Shown here piece after piece: positions 26,669 through 40,847 of a DNA stretch of 64,000 nucleotides. The translations under genes and the position numbers were made by a program. The stretch spans positions 682,001 through 746,000 of the forward strand of contig NZ_JAOWLE010000001.1 in NCBI RefSeq assembly GCF_025751515.1. Direction: 5' to 3'. The first letter of the stretch is position 1. The number at the start of each line of letters is the position of its first letter. The notes beneath the pieces are model-generated. The model had not been told where the DNA came from. It worked only from the letters and a program-made list of their open reading frames with translations, and did not search any database. This stretch comes from Actibacterium sp. XHP0104 (lineage in GTDB: Bacteria; Pseudomonadota; Alphaproteobacteria; Rhodobacterales; Rhodobacteraceae).

Positions 26669-27288
26669 GTCCGTCTCCCAACTCTGACCGGCAAACACCC
26701 GGCCACGGTTTACCCCTGAGTTGCGAAACAATTGACCCGACAGCAGCTTGGGTGCCCGAGATGGTGGAGAGGATGCCTTGGGGCAGGACCGGAAAACCGG
26801 TCACGTCATAAGGGGGTTCGCACAAAACACGTGCCAACCACTTACCCCAACACATCCGCAACACGAACCGTTGCGATGCACGCAGCCACCCCCATGGCCT
26901 ATGTCACGCCCCCCAGATGGGCATCTCTGTTATACGGCGGCGGGCAGATCCGCGAAAAGGGAAAAATGGCAGAAACATGTCACAATTGCGGTGGCCGAGG
27001 CGCGTGTATCGGGCGCGCCGGAATGCCGCTTTGCGTTGAGGTTGTTTTGCCATTGGCGACAATCTGGCGGGCGATGCCATGCCGAGGGTGCCGGATGGGC
27101 GTTAATGTTCGGCAAATGGAAACATCGAGAATGAGCGCCGGGGCCGCGTTGTCATCTTGGTGCCCCATTGTGGGCCACATTCGCGGGCCGGTTTATTGTT
27201 GTCGAAATCGAACCAGTCGGATCAGCGACGGGCGATTGTTCGCACCAGAGTTGGCTCGAATCGAACATATGCGGTTTTTGAGGAAAGC
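26669..27288. other. Gene-less stretch between the Hint/RTX gene and tRNA-Leu
   Basis: About 620 bases with noticeably more A/T than the neighbours. Open frames exist on both strands but lack ribosome binding sites and codon bias, and one runs straight through the tRNA. The stretch should contain the promoter of the RTX gene and the 3' flank of the tRNA. I see no convincing repeat or RNA structure. Confidence 0.5.
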
Positions 27289-27373
27289 TGGTGCCCGAGG
27301 CGAGACTCGAACTCGCACGACCAAAGGCCGGGGGATTTTGAATCCCCTGCGTCTACCATTCCGCCACTCGGGC
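27289..27373 (-). tRNA. tRNA-Leu (anticodon CAA)
   Basis: Read on the minus strand, the 7-base acceptor GCCCGAG pairs with CTCGGGC at the 3' end, followed by A and an encoded CCA. The anticodon stem GGGGA/TCCCC holds the loop TTCAAAA, giving anticodon CAA. The variable arm is long, as in all class II leucine tRNAs, and the T arm GCGAG-TTCGAGT-CTCGC is intact. Length 85 bases. Confidence 0.95.
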
Positions 27374-27383
27374 CAGCGCGATG

Positions 27384-27412
27384 GGTGTAGCCTGAGGCCG
27401 CGGCGTGGTCAA
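27384..27412 (-). promoter_or_regulatory. Promoter of tRNA-Leu
   Basis: On the minus strand TTGACC and TACACC are separated by exactly 17 bases, and the mature tRNA starts 10 bases after the -10 element. A 7-base inverted repeat GGTCAAC/GTTGACC (27407-27413, 27428-27434) overlaps the -35 region. Confidence 0.65.
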
Positions 27413-27483
27413 CGGGGCAACAGCATGGTTGACCCCGGCGGCGCGACATGCTGCATGGGCGTGACCCAAGACCCGGAGTCCGC

Positions 27484-28062
27484 ATGCTCAGACGCCTTTA
27501 CGACTGGACGATTTCGCTGGCCGACAGCCCGCGCGCGCTATGGGCGCTGGCGGTGGTGTCGTTCATCGAAAGTTCGGTCTTTCCGATCCCGCCCGATGTG
27601 TTGATGATCCCGCTGATCCTGGCGCGGCCGTCACGGGCCTGGCTGGTAGCGACCGTGGCGCTAGTGTCGTCGGTGCTCGGGGGCTTGCTGGGCTATTACA
27701 TCGGCTGGGGCCTGTTTGAGAGCGTCGGCAAGCCGGTGCTGGAATTCTACGGCAAGCTGGGCGCGATGGACGAGTTCTCGGCCCGGTTCAACGACTATGG
27801 CGCCTGGGCGGTTCTGATCGCCGGCATCACGCCCTTCCCGTTCAAGGTCATCACGATCACCTCGGGGGTGACGGGCCTGTCGCTGCCAGTCTTCATCATC
27901 GCGGCGATCATCGCGCGCGGGCTGCGGTTCTTTGTGGTGGCGTGGCTGCTGTGGAAATACGGCGCACCCATTCGTGATTTCATCGAGCGCCGGCTGGGCT
28001 TGATGTTCACGCTGTTCGTGGTGATCCTGCTGGGCGGTTTCTATCTGGTGAAATATCTATGA
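27484..28062 (+). CDS. YqaA/DedA-like (VTT domain) membrane protein
   Basis: 192-residue inner-membrane protein with about five hydrophobic segments. Family features include SFIESSVFPIPPDVLMIPL (residues about 25-43), GGLLGYYIGWGLFESVG and GITPFPFKVITITSGV. Such VTT/DedA proteins are lipid scramblases or flippases in studied cases. The ATG at 27484 is used; a longer frame upstream has no ribosome binding site. It overlaps dsbB by 4 bases. Confidence 0.9.
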   Translation: MLRRLYDWTISLADSPRALWALAVVSFIESSVFPIPPDVLMIPLILARPSRAWLVATVALVSSVLGGLLGYYIGWGLFESVGKPVLEFYGKLGAMDEFSARFNDYGAWAVLIAGITPFPFKVITITSGVTGLSLPVFIIAAIIARGLRFFVVAWLLWKYGAPIRDFIERRLGLMFTLFVVILLGGFYLVKYL

Positions 28063-28517
28063 CACGACAATTTCTTGTTCTGATCGCGGCGGGCGGGTCC
28101 TTTGCCATGTTGGCGGGCGCTTTTGCCTTTCAGTATCTCGGCGGTCTGGCCCCGTGCGAGCTGTGCCTCTGGCAGCGCTGGCCGCATGGCGCGGCGATCG
28201 TGATCGGGGGGCTGGCGATGCTGGCGCCGCTGGCGGTGCTGTGCTGGCTGGGCGCGCTGGCGGCGGCTGCGACCGGGGCGATTGGCGTCTATCACACCGG
28301 GGTTGAACGCGGCTGGTGGGCGGGGCCGGACAGCTGCACCGGTGGCGGCGGCCTGGGCGGACCCGGCAACCTTTTGGATTTCGCCAACGCGCCCAAGGTC
28401 GTGATGTGCGACCAGGTGGCCTGGGAAATGTTCGGCCTGTCCATGGCCAGCTGGAACGCGCTTGCGGCGTTCATGTTCGCGGCGCTTTGGATCCTGGCGG
28501 CGCGCACCCGGCCCTAG
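28059..28517 (+). CDS. dsbB: Disulfide bond formation protein B
   Basis: Inner-membrane quinone-linked oxidase that recharges DsbA. At 152 residues with four hydrophobic helices it is of normal size. The first periplasmic pair is Cys33-x-x-Cys36 (CELC, followed by WQRWPH), and the second pair is Cys93 and Cys117 (DSCTGG and VVMCDQ). It starts within the stop of the YqaA-like gene. Its own stop TAG shares a CTAG tetranucleotide with the stop of the convergent usg gene. Confidence 0.95.
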   Translation: MTRQFLVLIAAGGSFAMLAGAFAFQYLGGLAPCELCLWQRWPHGAAIVIGGLAMLAPLAVLCWLGALAAAATGAIGVYHTGVERGWWAGPDSCTGGGGLGGPGNLLDFANAPKVVMCDQVAWEMFGLSMASWNALAAFMFAALWILAARTRP

Positions 28518-28777
28518 TGCAGGGTGAATTCGCCCACGACATTGCGCCACTCGCCCGGCGAGATCAGCTTGCGATGGGTAAAGCGCACCGAATGCAGCGG
28601 GCCTTCGATCTCGTCCTGCCAGAATTCGATGAACTTGAACAGGCGCGGATGGTCGGGCGCCAGGTCGTAATCCTGCCAGATGAAAGTGTTCAGCACATGC
28701 GCGTAATCGGGCATGTGATAATAGAATTCGGCGGTGGTCAGGCCGTATCCTTTCAGCATCATTTCCGTCTCGGTCAT
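28514..28777 (-). CDS. Usg family protein
   Basis: 87-residue soluble protein matching the small alphaproteobacterial Usg family (GYGLTTAEFYYHMPDY, FIWQDYDLAPDHPRL, LHSVRFTHRKLI). Its function is not known. The ATG at 28777 is chosen; a further in-frame ATG 42 bases upstream would add a basic stretch not seen in the family. Divergent from gyrA, convergent with dsbB (4-base overlap at CTAG). Confidence 0.85.
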   Translation of the reverse strand: MTETEMMLKGYGLTTAEFYYHMPDYAHVLNTFIWQDYDLAPDHPRLFKFIEFWQDEIEGPLHSVRFTHRKLISPGEWRNVVGEFTLH

Positions 28778-28976
28778 GGTCTTGATCCGTCTGTTATGTC
28801 TGCCCCATAAGAGAATCATGCCAGACTTGATTTACTTTACAATGAAAACAATGTGTTAGCACTGTGGCGGGGGTGCTGCTGAATATCGGGGCATATGGAC
28901 GTTGCGCCCAATATCAGGGATACGATATAGTCTGGCCAACAAGATATAGAGCGCGCAGACAGGACCGGGAGATAAC

Positions 28977-31703
28977 GTGAGCGACACGCCGGAAACCCCC
29001 GACAACACCGAAGAAAACGGTCAAAACCCCGTGAAATACGACGGTCCCCGCATCACCATCGAGCAGGAGATGCGGACCTCTTTCATGGATTACGCCATGA
29101 GCGTGATCGTCAGCCGCGCGATTCCCGATCTGCGCGACGGGCTGAAACCGGTGCACCGCCGCATCCTTTATGCCATGTACGAGGGTAATTATACGCCCGA
29201 CCGCCCCTATCGTAAGGCCGCCAAGCCGGTGGGCGAGGTGATGGGTAACTATCACCCCCATGGCGACAGTGCGATTTATGACGCGCTGGTGCGGATGGCG
29301 CAGGATTTCTCGATGTCGCTGCCGCTGATCGACGGTCAGGGCAACTTTGGCTCGATGGATGGCGACAGCCCCGCGGCCATGCGCTACACCGAGGCCCGTC
29401 TGGCCAAGGCCGCGATGCCGCTGTTGCTGGATATCGACAAGGATACCGTCGATTTCCAGGACAACTATGACGGCAAGGAACGCGAGCCCACCGCCCTGCC
29501 CGCCCGTTTCCCAAACCTGCTGGTCAACGGCTCCGAGGGCATCGCCGTCGGCATGGCCACCCGCATTCCGCCGCACAACCTGGGCGAGGTGATCGACGCG
29601 ACCCTGGCCCTGATCGATGACCCCGACATGGGCAGCGAAGACCTGATGCAATACATCCCGGCGCCCGATTTCCCCACCGGGGGTATCATCTTGGGCCGCT
29701 CGGGTGCGCGCAAGGCTTACCTTGAGGGGCGCGGCAGTGTGATCATCCGCGCCAAGACCCGCGTCGAAGAGCTGCGCAAGGATCGCTTTGCCATCGTTCT
29801 GGACGAGATCCCCTATCAGGTGAACAAGGCCAGCATGATCGAAAAGATCGCCGAGCTGGTGCGCGAGAAAAAGCTGGAAGGCATCAGCAGTATTCAGGAC
29901 GAATCCGACCGTGTCGGCGTGCGCGTTGTGATCGAGCTGAAGCGCGATGCCACGCCCGAGGTGGTGCTGAACCAGCTGTTCCGTTTCACCCCGATGCAGA
30001 CCTCGTTCGGGGCCAACCTGCTGGCGCTGAATGGCGGCCGGCCCGAGCAGCTGAACCTGCGCAAGTTCCTGACCGCCTTCATTGATTTCCGCGAAGAGGT
30101 CGTGGCCCGGCGCACCGCGTTCGAATTGCGCAAGGCACGCGAGCGCAGCCATATCCTGTGTGGTCTGGCCGTGGCCGTGTCGAATGTGGACGAGGTCGTC
30201 GCCACGATCCGCAGCTCGGCCGACCCCGCCGAGGCGCGCGAGCGCCTGATGACCCGCCGCTGGCCCGCGCATGAGATTGCCGAATACATCCGTCTGATCG
30301 ATGATCCGACCCATACGATGAATGATGACGGCACCTATAACCTGTCGGAAACCCAGGCCCGCGCCATTCTGGATCTGCGCCTGCAGCGTCTGACCGCGAT
30401 GGGTGTGAAAGAGGTCACCGACGAGCTGCAGGATCTTGCCGCCAAGATCCGCGACTATCTCGACATCCTGGGCTCGCGCGAGCGTATCCTGTCGATCATT
30501 TCGGACGAGCTGCGCGAGGTCAAAGACCAGTTCGCCGTGCCGCGCCGCACCGAGATCGTCGACTGGGCCGGGGACATGGATGACGAAGACCTGATCGAGC
30601 GCGAAGACATGGTCGTGACCGTGACCAGCGCCGGTTACATCAAGCGCACGCCCCTGGCCGATTTCCGTGCCCAGCGGCGCGGCGGCAAGGGCCTGTCGGG
30701 CATGGCCACCAAGGAAGAGGACGTGGTTACCACCCTCTTTGTCGCCAACACCCATACGCAGCTGCTGTTCTTTACCACTGACGGGATGGTCTACAAGCTC
30801 AAGACCTGGCGCCTGCCCCAATCGGGGCGTACCGGCAAGGGCAAGGCCATCGTTAATATCCTGCCCATTCCCACGGGTGTGTCCGTCGCGGCGATCATGC
30901 CGGTCGACCGCCCCGAAGAGGAATGGTCGGACCTGCAAATCGTGTTCGCCACCACGGCGGGCGATGTGCGGCGCAACCAGCTGTCGGATTTCACCAATGT
31001 CAAATCCAACGGCAAGATCGCGATGAAACTGCCCGAGGATGTCGCGCTGGTGAATGCGCGCATCTGCACCGAGGAAGACGACGTGATGCTGGTCACCGCG
31101 TCGGGCCGGGCGATCCGCTTCCCCACCACCGATGTGCGTGTGTTCAAGGGCCGCGATTCGACCGGGGTGCGCGGTGTGCGCCTGTCGGGCGATGACGTCG
31201 TGGTGTCGATGGCGGTGATCCGCCATTTCGAAGCCACCCCCGAGGAACGCGCCGCCTATCTGAAACAGCGCCGCCTGATGGAAGGCGCCACGGATGAGGC
31301 CGAGGTCGAGGACGAAGAGGCCGTCGAGGCCGGCCAGCTGTCGCCCGAACGCTATGCCGAAATGTCGGCCGCCGAGGATCTGATCCTGACGATTTCGGCC
31401 GGTGGGTCGGGCAAGCTCAGCTCGTCGCATGATTACCCGGTGCGTGGCCGTGGCGGTCAGGGCGTGGCCGCGATGGACAAGGCCATGCGCGGCGGGTTGC
31501 TGGTTGCCAGCTTCCCGGTGGAAATCGACGATCAGATCATGCTGGCCACCTCGACCGGCCAGTCGATCCGCTGCCCCGTCGATGGCATTTCGTTCCGGTC
31601 GCGTTCGGCCGGAGGCGTCAAGGTGTTCAGCACCGGCCCGGGCGAAGAGGTCGTCTCGGTCGCGCGGATCGCCGATCAGGGCGACGAAGAGGCCGAAGAA
31701 TAA
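28977..31703 (+). CDS. gyrA: DNA gyrase subunit A
   Basis: Type II topoisomerase subunit that cuts and rejoins DNA. 908 residues: winged-helix/tower core with catalytic Tyr137 (AMRYTEARL), then the C-terminal beta-propeller with the GyrA box QRRGGKG (about residue 563). The quinolone-determining region reads [10 protein letters not shown], with Ser98 and Asp102 at the positions of E. coli Ser83 and Asp87, i.e. the sensitive form. An acidic insertion rich in Glu (about residues 765-785) interrupts the propeller. Start is GTG at 28977, after GGGAGA. Confidence 0.98.
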   Translation: MSDTPETPDNTEENGQNPVKYDGPRITIEQEMRTSFMDYAMSVIVSRAIPDLRDGLKPVHRRILYAMYEGNYTPDRPYRKAAKPVGEVMGNYHPHGDSAIYDALVRMAQDFSMSLPLIDGQGNFGSMDGDSPAAMRYTEARLAKAAMPLLLDIDKDTVDFQDNYDGKEREPTALPARFPNLLVNGSEGIAVGMATRIPPHNLGEVIDATLALIDDPDMGSEDLMQYIPAPDFPTGGIILGRSGARKAYLEGRGSVIIRAKTRVEELRKDRFAIVLDEIPYQVNKASMIEKIAELVREKKLEGISSIQDESDRVGVRVVIELKRDATPEVVLNQLFRFTPMQTSFGANLLALNGGRPEQLNLRKFLTAFIDFREEVVARRTAFELRKARERSHILCGLAVAVSNVDEVVATIRSSADPAEARERLMTRRWPAHEIAEYIRLIDDPTHTMNDDGTYNLSETQARAILDLRLQRLTAMGVKEVTDELQDLAAKIRDYLDILGSRERILSIISDELREVKDQFAVPRRTEIVDWAGDMDDEDLIEREDMVVTVTSAGYIKRTPLADFRAQRRGGKGLSGMATKEEDVVTTLFVANTHTQLLFFTTDGMVYKLKTWRLPQSGRTGKGKAIVNILPIPTGVSVAAIMPVDRPEEEWSDLQIVFATTAGDVRRNQLSDFTNVKSNGKIAMKLPEDVALVNARICTEEDDVMLVTASGRAIRFPTTDVRVFKGRDSTGVRGVRLSGDDVVVSMAVIRHFEATPEERAAYLKQRRLMEGATDEAEVEDEEAVEAGQLSPERYAEMSAAEDLILTISAGGSGKLSSSHDYPVRGRGGQGVAAMDKAMRGGLLVASFPVEIDDQIMLATSTGQSIRCPVDGISFRSRSAGGVKVFSTGPGEEVVSVARIADQGDEEAEE

Positions 31704-31709
31704 GTTTCC

Positions 31710-31771
31710 CCTGTGCGCAAAAGCGCAGACTCTGTGTGGATATACCGGGTTCTGTTATTTTTGCGCACAGG
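31710..31771 (+). terminator. Long-loop inverted repeat after gyrA
   Basis: CCTGTGCGCAAAA (31710-31722) and TTTTGCGCACAGG (31759-31771) are perfect 13-base inverted arms around 36 bases. It begins 7 bases past the gyrA stop and is followed by TATTTTCC. It may terminate gyrA transcripts, but the loop is long for a classical terminator. Confidence 0.45.
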
Positions 31772-31820
31772 TATTTTCCCCCTGACCGCCACTACCGGCG
31801 GAACAACCAGGGGAAACCAA

Positions 31821-32222
31821 ATGGAAAACTTCAAACCTTATGTCTCGCTGGCGGCACGTGTTCTGCTGGCTGTTATCTTTGTCATCGCCGGTTACGGCAA
31901 ACTGGGCAGCATCGAAGGCACGCAGGGCTACATGGCCATGGTCGGCCTGCCGGGCTTTCTGGTCTGGCCGACGATCGCGTTGGAACTCTTGGGCGGTCTG
32001 GCCCTGATCGCGGGCTTTCAGACCCGACTGATCGCGCTGGCGCTGGCGGGCTTTACGCTGGTGGCGGCTGTGCTCTTTCACTTTCAGCCCGCCGATCAGA
32101 TGCAGATGATCATGTTCTGGAAAAACATCGCGATCACCGGTGGCCTGCTGCTGCTGGCGGTTCAGGGCGCAGGTGCGCTGTCGGTCGATGCCCGCCTGGG
32201 CGCGAAACCGGCGCTGGCCTGA
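31821..32222 (+). CDS. DoxX family membrane protein
   Basis: 133-residue protein with four hydrophobic helices, opening with LAARVLLAVIFVIAGYGKLG, which is the DoxX pattern, and later GLPGFLVWPTIALELLGGLALIAGF. DoxX proteins are small membrane redox-associated proteins; the exact role here is unknown. The ATG at 31821 follows CAGGGGAAACC. It stands alone between gyrA and trmFO and ends at its own terminator. Confidence 0.9.
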   Translation: MENFKPYVSLAARVLLAVIFVIAGYGKLGSIEGTQGYMAMVGLPGFLVWPTIALELLGGLALIAGFQTRLIALALAGFTLVAAVLFHFQPADQMQMIMFWKNIAITGGLLLLAVQGAGALSVDARLGAKPALA

Positions 32223-32241
32223 CCCATAGCTACATCGTGAA

Positions 32242-32276
32242 AAAGGGGCGGTCCGCGCGGCTGCCCCTTTCTCTTT
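32242..32276 (+). terminator. Rho-independent terminator after the DoxX gene
   Basis: AAAGGGGC (32242-32249) and GCCCCTTT (32263-32270) form an 8-pair stem with a GC-rich 13-base loop, followed by CTCTTTT. It lies 19 bases past the DoxX stop. Confidence 0.7.
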
Positions 32277-32293
32277 TCGCGCAAAGGGCCTAA

Positions 32294-33640
32294 ATGCGGG
32301 CCATGACGCAGGAACTTCATATCATCGGCGGCGGCATGGCCGGGTCCGAGGCCGCATGGCAGGCCGCAAGCGCGGGCGTGCCCGTTGTCATTCACGAAAT
32401 GCGCCCCAAGGTCGGCACATTCGCCCATCAGACCGGCAACCTGGCCGAGATGGTGTGCTCGAACTCGTTCCGATCAGATGATGACGAACAGAATGCCGTG
32501 GGCTTGCTGCATTGGGAAATGCGCCAGGCGGGCGGGTTGCTGATGGAAATGGCCGATCTGCATCAAGTGCCCGCCGGCGGTGCGCTGGCTGTCGACCGTG
32601 ATGCGTTCAGCCAGGGCGTGACCGAGCGCCTGCGCGCCCACCCCTTGGTGCGTGTCGAAGAGGGCGAAATCACCGCCCTGCCCCAGGACGGCCACTGGAT
32701 CATCGCCACCGGCCCGCTGACCTCGACCGCGCTGGGACAGGCCATCCAGGCCGAAACCGGGGCCGAGCGTCTGGCCTTTTTCGATGCCATCGCGCCCATC
32801 GTCTATGCCGACAGCATCGACCTGTCCAAGGCGTGGTTCCAGTCGCGCTATGACAAGGGCGAGACCGAGGAAGAGCGCACCGCCTATCTCAACTGCCCGA
32901 TGGATCGCGATCAATACGAGGCCTTCATCGACGCGCTGATGGCCGCCGACAAGACCGAGTTTCACGAGGGCGAAACCGCCGGCTATTTCGACGGCTGCCT
33001 GCCGATCGAGGTTATGGCCGAGCGTGGCCGCGAAACCCTGCGCCACGGGCCGATGAAGCCCGTCGGCCTGACCAACCCGCATCAACCCGACGTCAAGGCC
33101 CATGCGGTGGTGCAGCTGCGCCGCGACAACAAGCTGGGCACGCTGTTCAACATCGTCGGCTTCCAGACCAAGATGAAATACGGCGCCCAGACTGAGGTGT
33201 TCAAGACGATCCCGGGGCTGGAAAACGCCAGTTTCGCGCGTCTGGGCGGCATCCACCGCAACACGTTCATCAATTCGCCCAGCTTGCTGGATGACCAGAT
33301 GCGCCTGCGCTCGCGCCCCAATATCCGGTTCGCGGGCCAAGTCACGGGCGTCGAGGGCTACGTCGAAAGCGCCGCGATGGGTCTGTTGGCCGCGCGCCTG
33401 GCTGTGGCCGAAATGCAGGGCCGCACCCTGCCGCCCGTGCCCGACACCACCGCCACCGGCGCGCTGATGACCCACATCACCGGCGGCGCGGATGCGAAAA
33501 CCTTTCAACCGATGAACGTCAATTTCGGCCTTTTCCCGCCCGTCGAGGGCCTGCGCGGCGGCCGCCGCGGCCGCAAGGATCGCTACAAGGCCTATACCGA
33601 CCGCGCCAAGGTCGACTGGCTGGCATGGCTGGCGGCGTGA
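32294..33640 (+). CDS. trmFO: Folate-dependent tRNA uracil-54 methyltransferase
   Basis: Makes ribothymidine (m5U54) in the T loop of tRNAs, using methylenetetrahydrofolate and FAD rather than S-adenosylmethionine. 448 residues: N-terminal FAD fold with [16 protein letters not shown], then [14 protein letters not shown] and the late [20 protein letters not shown], all characteristic of TrmFO. An in-frame ATG 9 bases downstream is an alternative start. Its stop lies inside the start region of gluQ. Confidence 0.97.
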   Translation: MRAMTQELHIIGGGMAGSEAAWQAASAGVPVVIHEMRPKVGTFAHQTGNLAEMVCSNSFRSDDDEQNAVGLLHWEMRQAGGLLMEMADLHQVPAGGALAVDRDAFSQGVTERLRAHPLVRVEEGEITALPQDGHWIIATGPLTSTALGQAIQAETGAERLAFFDAIAPIVYADSIDLSKAWFQSRYDKGETEEERTAYLNCPMDRDQYEAFIDALMAADKTEFHEGETAGYFDGCLPIEVMAERGRETLRHGPMKPVGLTNPHQPDVKAHAVVQLRRDNKLGTLFNIVGFQTKMKYGAQTEVFKTIPGLENASFARLGGIHRNTFINSPSLLDDQMRLRSRPNIRFAGQVTGVEGYVESAAMGLLAARLAVAEMQGRTLPPVPDTTATGALMTHITGGADAKTFQPMNVNFGLFPPVEGLRGGRRGRKDRYKAYTDRAKVDWLAWLAA

Positions 33641-34476
33641 CATTCCGCACCCGGTTCGCGCCCTCTCCTACGGGGCCGCTGCATCTGGGCCATGCCTATT
33701 CCGCAATTCTGGCGCATGACATGGCCCGTGCGGCGGGCGGAGCGTTCCTGTTGCGGATCGACGATATCGACCAGTCCCGCGCCCGCCCCGAATGGGAAGA
33801 TCAGATCTATGACGATCTCACCTGGCTGGGCCTCACCTGGGACGCCCGCCCGCGCCGGCAATCCGATTGCACGCCCGACTACGCCGCCGCCGCGCAACGG
33901 CTGACCGATATGGGGCTGACCTATGCCTGCTCCTGCACCCGCCGCGATATCGAGGCCGCCGCCAGCGCCCCGCAAGAAGGCGTGCCCGAATTCGGCCCCG
34001 ATGGCCGTATCTATCCGGGTACCTGCCGCGACCTGAACCTGCCGATGACGGAAAGCACCGCGCTGCGGCTCGACATGGCCAGGGCCACCACGCGCACCCT
34101 GCCCGCCTTTGCCGAGACCGGCCCGGCCCATACCGGCCAACACCAGCTCAACGCCCAGGATCTGACCGCCACCATCGGCGATCCGATCCTGATCCGCCGC
34201 CAGATGGCCGCCGCCTATCACCTGGCAGTGGTGATTGATGACATGGCCCAAGGCATCACCCATGTCATCCGCGGCGCAGACCTGTTCGAGGCCACCCGCA
34301 TCCACGTCCTGCTGCAATCTCTTCTCGGCCTGCCGACACCAATCTACCACCACCACCGCCTGATCCGCGACGAGACCGGCAAACGCCTGGCCAAACGCGA
34401 CGACGCCCGCGCAATTGCCAAATACCGCGCCGACGGCGCCAGCCCCGCCGACATCCGCCGCATGGTTGGTTTGTGA
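33625..34476 (+). CDS. gluQ: Glutamyl-Q tRNA(Asp) synthetase
   Basis: A truncated glutamyl-tRNA synthetase paralogue that places glutamate on the queuosine of tRNA(Asp). 283 residues: only the catalytic domain is present, with [17 protein letters not shown] (HIGH-type), the zinc-type Cys cluster YACSCTRRD and the KRLAKR (KMSKS-type) loop; the anticodon-binding half is missing, as in this family. The ATG at 33625 overlaps trmFO by 16 bases; GTG at 33637, overlapping the trmFO stop as GTGA, is an equally reasonable start. Two neighbouring tRNA-modification genes therefore form a unit. Confidence 0.93.
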   Translation: MAGGVTFRTRFAPSPTGPLHLGHAYSAILAHDMARAAGGAFLLRIDDIDQSRARPEWEDQIYDDLTWLGLTWDARPRRQSDCTPDYAAAAQRLTDMGLTYACSCTRRDIEAAASAPQEGVPEFGPDGRIYPGTCRDLNLPMTESTALRLDMARATTRTLPAFAETGPAHTGQHQLNAQDLTATIGDPILIRRQMAAAYHLAVVIDDMAQGITHVIRGADLFEATRIHVLLQSLLGLPTPIYHHHRLIRDETGKRLAKRDDARAIAKYRADGASPADIRRMVGL

Positions 34477-34515
34477 TTTCATCTTGGCGGAAATACCTCC
34501 GCCGGAGGCCAGAAT

Positions 34516-34875
34516 CTATGACGCCATCGGCGTCATCAACTCCACCTCAACGCCATCGCGCACGGCCGAGTAGAAACAGCTGCGGCGGTTGGTGTGACAG
34601 GCCGGGCCCTCTTGCCGGACAATAACCAGCAGACAATCGCGGTCGCAATCCACACGGAAATCGACCAGATGCTGTACATGGCCCGAGGTTTCGCCCTTGA
34701 TCCAGAACGCCTGGCGCGAGCGCGACCAATAGGTCACGCGGCCCGTGTCCAGCGTGCGCGCCACGGCCTCGGCATTCATCCAGGCCATCATCAGCACCTC
34801 GCCGTCCTCGGCCTGGGCAATCGCCGGGATCAGACCCTTGTCATCATATTTCAGTGTCGCGGGGTCAAAGGCCAT
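34516..34875 (-). CDS. hisI: Phosphoribosyl-AMP cyclohydrolase
   Basis: Third step of histidine biosynthesis. The 119-residue protein is the stand-alone HisI, not the HisIE fusion of enterics. Metal and active-site residues are visible in [24 protein letters not shown] and [16 protein letters not shown] lies 6 bases before the ATG at 34875. No other his gene is nearby. Divergent from the IscU-like gene, convergent with gluQ. Confidence 0.96.
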   Translation of the reverse strand: MAFDPATLKYDDKGLIPAIAQAEDGEVLMMAWMNAEAVARTLDTGRVTYWSRSRQAFWIKGETSGHVQHLVDFRVDCDRDCLLVIVRQEGPACHTNRRSCFYSAVRDGVEVELMTPMAS

Positions 34876-34940
34876 GCCCGCCTCCTTTGCAAACGCAGCG
34901 TCCCCGGTTATGTAATGATTTGACGCCGAAAGGGAAAGCC

Positions 34941-35384
34941 ATGAGCGACTCTGATCTCATCAAGCTCTATTCACAGCGCATCCTTGCCCTTGCGGCGGAT
35001 ATCCCCCATCTGGGCCACCTGCCCGCCCCATCGGGCCGGTCGAAAAAGCGCGCGCCCTTGTGCGGCTCGACGATTTCAGTCGATCTGGTCGTGACCGACG
35101 GGCGGGTCAGCGATTTCGCACAAGAGGTCAAGGCCTGTGCGCTGGGTCAGGCGGCGGCCTCGGTCGTGGGGGCCAATGTGATCGGCGCCACGCGTGAACA
35201 GATCGAAACCGCGCGCGACCAGCTCAAGGCGATGCTCAAGGACAATGGCCCCGCCCCCGATGCGCCTTTTGGAGGGCTCGAGGTGCTGATGGCCGCGCGC
35301 GAGTATCCCAACCGGCACGGGTCGATCCTTCTGTCGCTTGAGGCCACGCTCGAAGCCTTCGACGCCGCCCAGGCCGCGGCCTAA
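34941..35384 (+). CDS. IscU/NifU-like iron-sulfur scaffold family protein, third Cys replaced
   Basis: 147-residue protein with the NifU_N/IscU fold: Cys41 in [12 protein letters not shown] and Cys66 in [12 protein letters not shown] match the first two cluster-binding cysteines. The third, expected in the REYPxRxxC region, reads [13 protein letters not shown], so it is replaced; there are no other cysteines. It may have a role other than cluster building, or bind a cluster through another ligand. The ATG at 34941 follows AGGGAAAGCC. Its TAA stop lies in the A run that forms the T tract of the opposite-strand terminator. Confidence 0.85.
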   Translation: MSDSDLIKLYSQRILALAADIPHLGHLPAPSGRSKKRAPLCGSTISVDLVVTDGRVSDFAQEVKACALGQAAASVVGANVIGATREQIETARDQLKAMLKDNGPAPDAPFGGLEVLMAAREYPNRHGSILLSLEATLEAFDAAQAAA

Positions 35385-35421
35385 AAAAAACCGCCGCACT
35401 TTGCACGGGCAAAGGCGGCGG
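35383..35421 (-). terminator. Strong minus-strand terminator of the LexA-box micropeptide gene
   Basis: CCGCCGCACTTTGC (35391-35404) pairs with GCAAAGGCGGCGG (35409-35421), 13 pairs with a single bulged A and a 4-base loop. On the minus strand it is followed by eight Ts (complement of 35383-35390). Plus-strand transcripts find no T tract, so the element serves a minus-strand gene. Confidence 0.85.
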
Positions 35422-35542
35422 CAGGTATAGGTCAGACCCCGGTCACAGCAGGGCGAGGCAGCCCTGAATGCTAGGGGACAGGCAGTTGCGCATCGGCATG
35501 GGGATGGGACGCGCGCCGGGATCGAACCTCAGGCAGGCAGAA

Positions 35543-35665
35543 TTACAGGAAACCGGGCAGATGCAGCCCGACGAACAGCATCACCATCAGGGCGGTCACG
35601 CCGACCAGATCCTGCATGAACAGCGCAGACGACCGGGTCATCAGGGTTTTTAGATCGCTCAGCAT
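35543..35665 (-). CDS. 40-residue hydrophobic micropeptide, probably SOS-controlled
   Basis: Open frame of 40 codons starting at the ATG at 35665 and ending TAA at 35543. GGAGG stands 8 bases upstream of the ATG, an excellent ribosome binding site. The N-terminal half is amphipathic (MLSDLKTLMTRSSALFMQDL) and the rest is one transmembrane helix (VGVTALMVMLFVGLHLPGFL). A GTTC-N7-GTTC LexA box lies 65-79 bases upstream and a T8 terminator about 120 bases downstream, so the gene is a complete separate unit between recG and the IscU-like gene. Length, hydrophobicity and SOS control resemble TisB-type membrane peptides; any toxicity is inference. I do not recognise a named family. Confidence 0.75.
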   Translation of the reverse strand: MLSDLKTLMTRSSALFMQDLVGVTALMVMLFVGLHLPGFL

Positions 35666-35729
35666 GTCGGGCCTCCGTATCGGTGTGCTTTGTTGCCTAT
35701 TTGTTCTCATAATGGTTAATGCCCGTCAA

Positions 35730-35744
35730 GAACTTTAAGAGAAC
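35730..35744 (-). promoter_or_regulatory. LexA (SOS) box upstream of the micropeptide
   Basis: On the minus strand GTTCTCTTAAAGTTC is an exact GTTC-N7-GTTC direct repeat, the LexA site of Rhodobacter and relatives. It touches a TTGACG that could be the -35 element. A third GTTC stands 6 bases further upstream (35751-35754). recG ends at 35762, so the box cannot serve recG. Confidence 0.75.
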
Positions 35745-35761
35745 ATTAGCGAACAAAAATG

Positions 35762-40754
<4,993 letters not shown>

Positions 40755-40785
40755 GTTCTATACTCCGCTGGCGTTCACATTTGCC

Positions 40786-40829
40786 TTAACATTGGCCAAG
40801 AATGGTTAATTGCGCGTTACCAATGAATC
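40786..40829. promoter_or_regulatory. ctrA promoter region: CtrA-like box, half site and GANTC
   Basis: TTAATTGCGCGTTAC (40806-40820) fits TTAA-N7-TTAA with one mismatch; a separate TTAAC half site is at 40786-40790. A GAATC, target of the CcrM adenine methylase (GANTC), is at 40825-40829. All lie in the 93-base gap between sciP and ctrA. Autoregulation with methylation input, as at Caulobacter ctrA, is inferred. Confidence 0.5.
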
Positions 40830-40847
40830 GGAGACTAATAATACAAT

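Noticed and set aside
26732-27604. A 290-codon open frame on the plus strand
   Set aside because: It runs through the tRNA-Leu gene and the start of the YqaA-like gene in another frame, has no ribosome binding site and no codon bias.
28914-31430. An 838-codon open frame antisense to gyrA
   Set aside because: It lies entirely opposite gyrA and its composition (His, Gly, Gln, Asp rich) is that of a mirror frame in GC-rich coding DNA.
35741-35754. Second GAAC pair as another LexA box
   Set aside because: The spacing is 6 rather than 7 bases, so it is at best an auxiliary half site.
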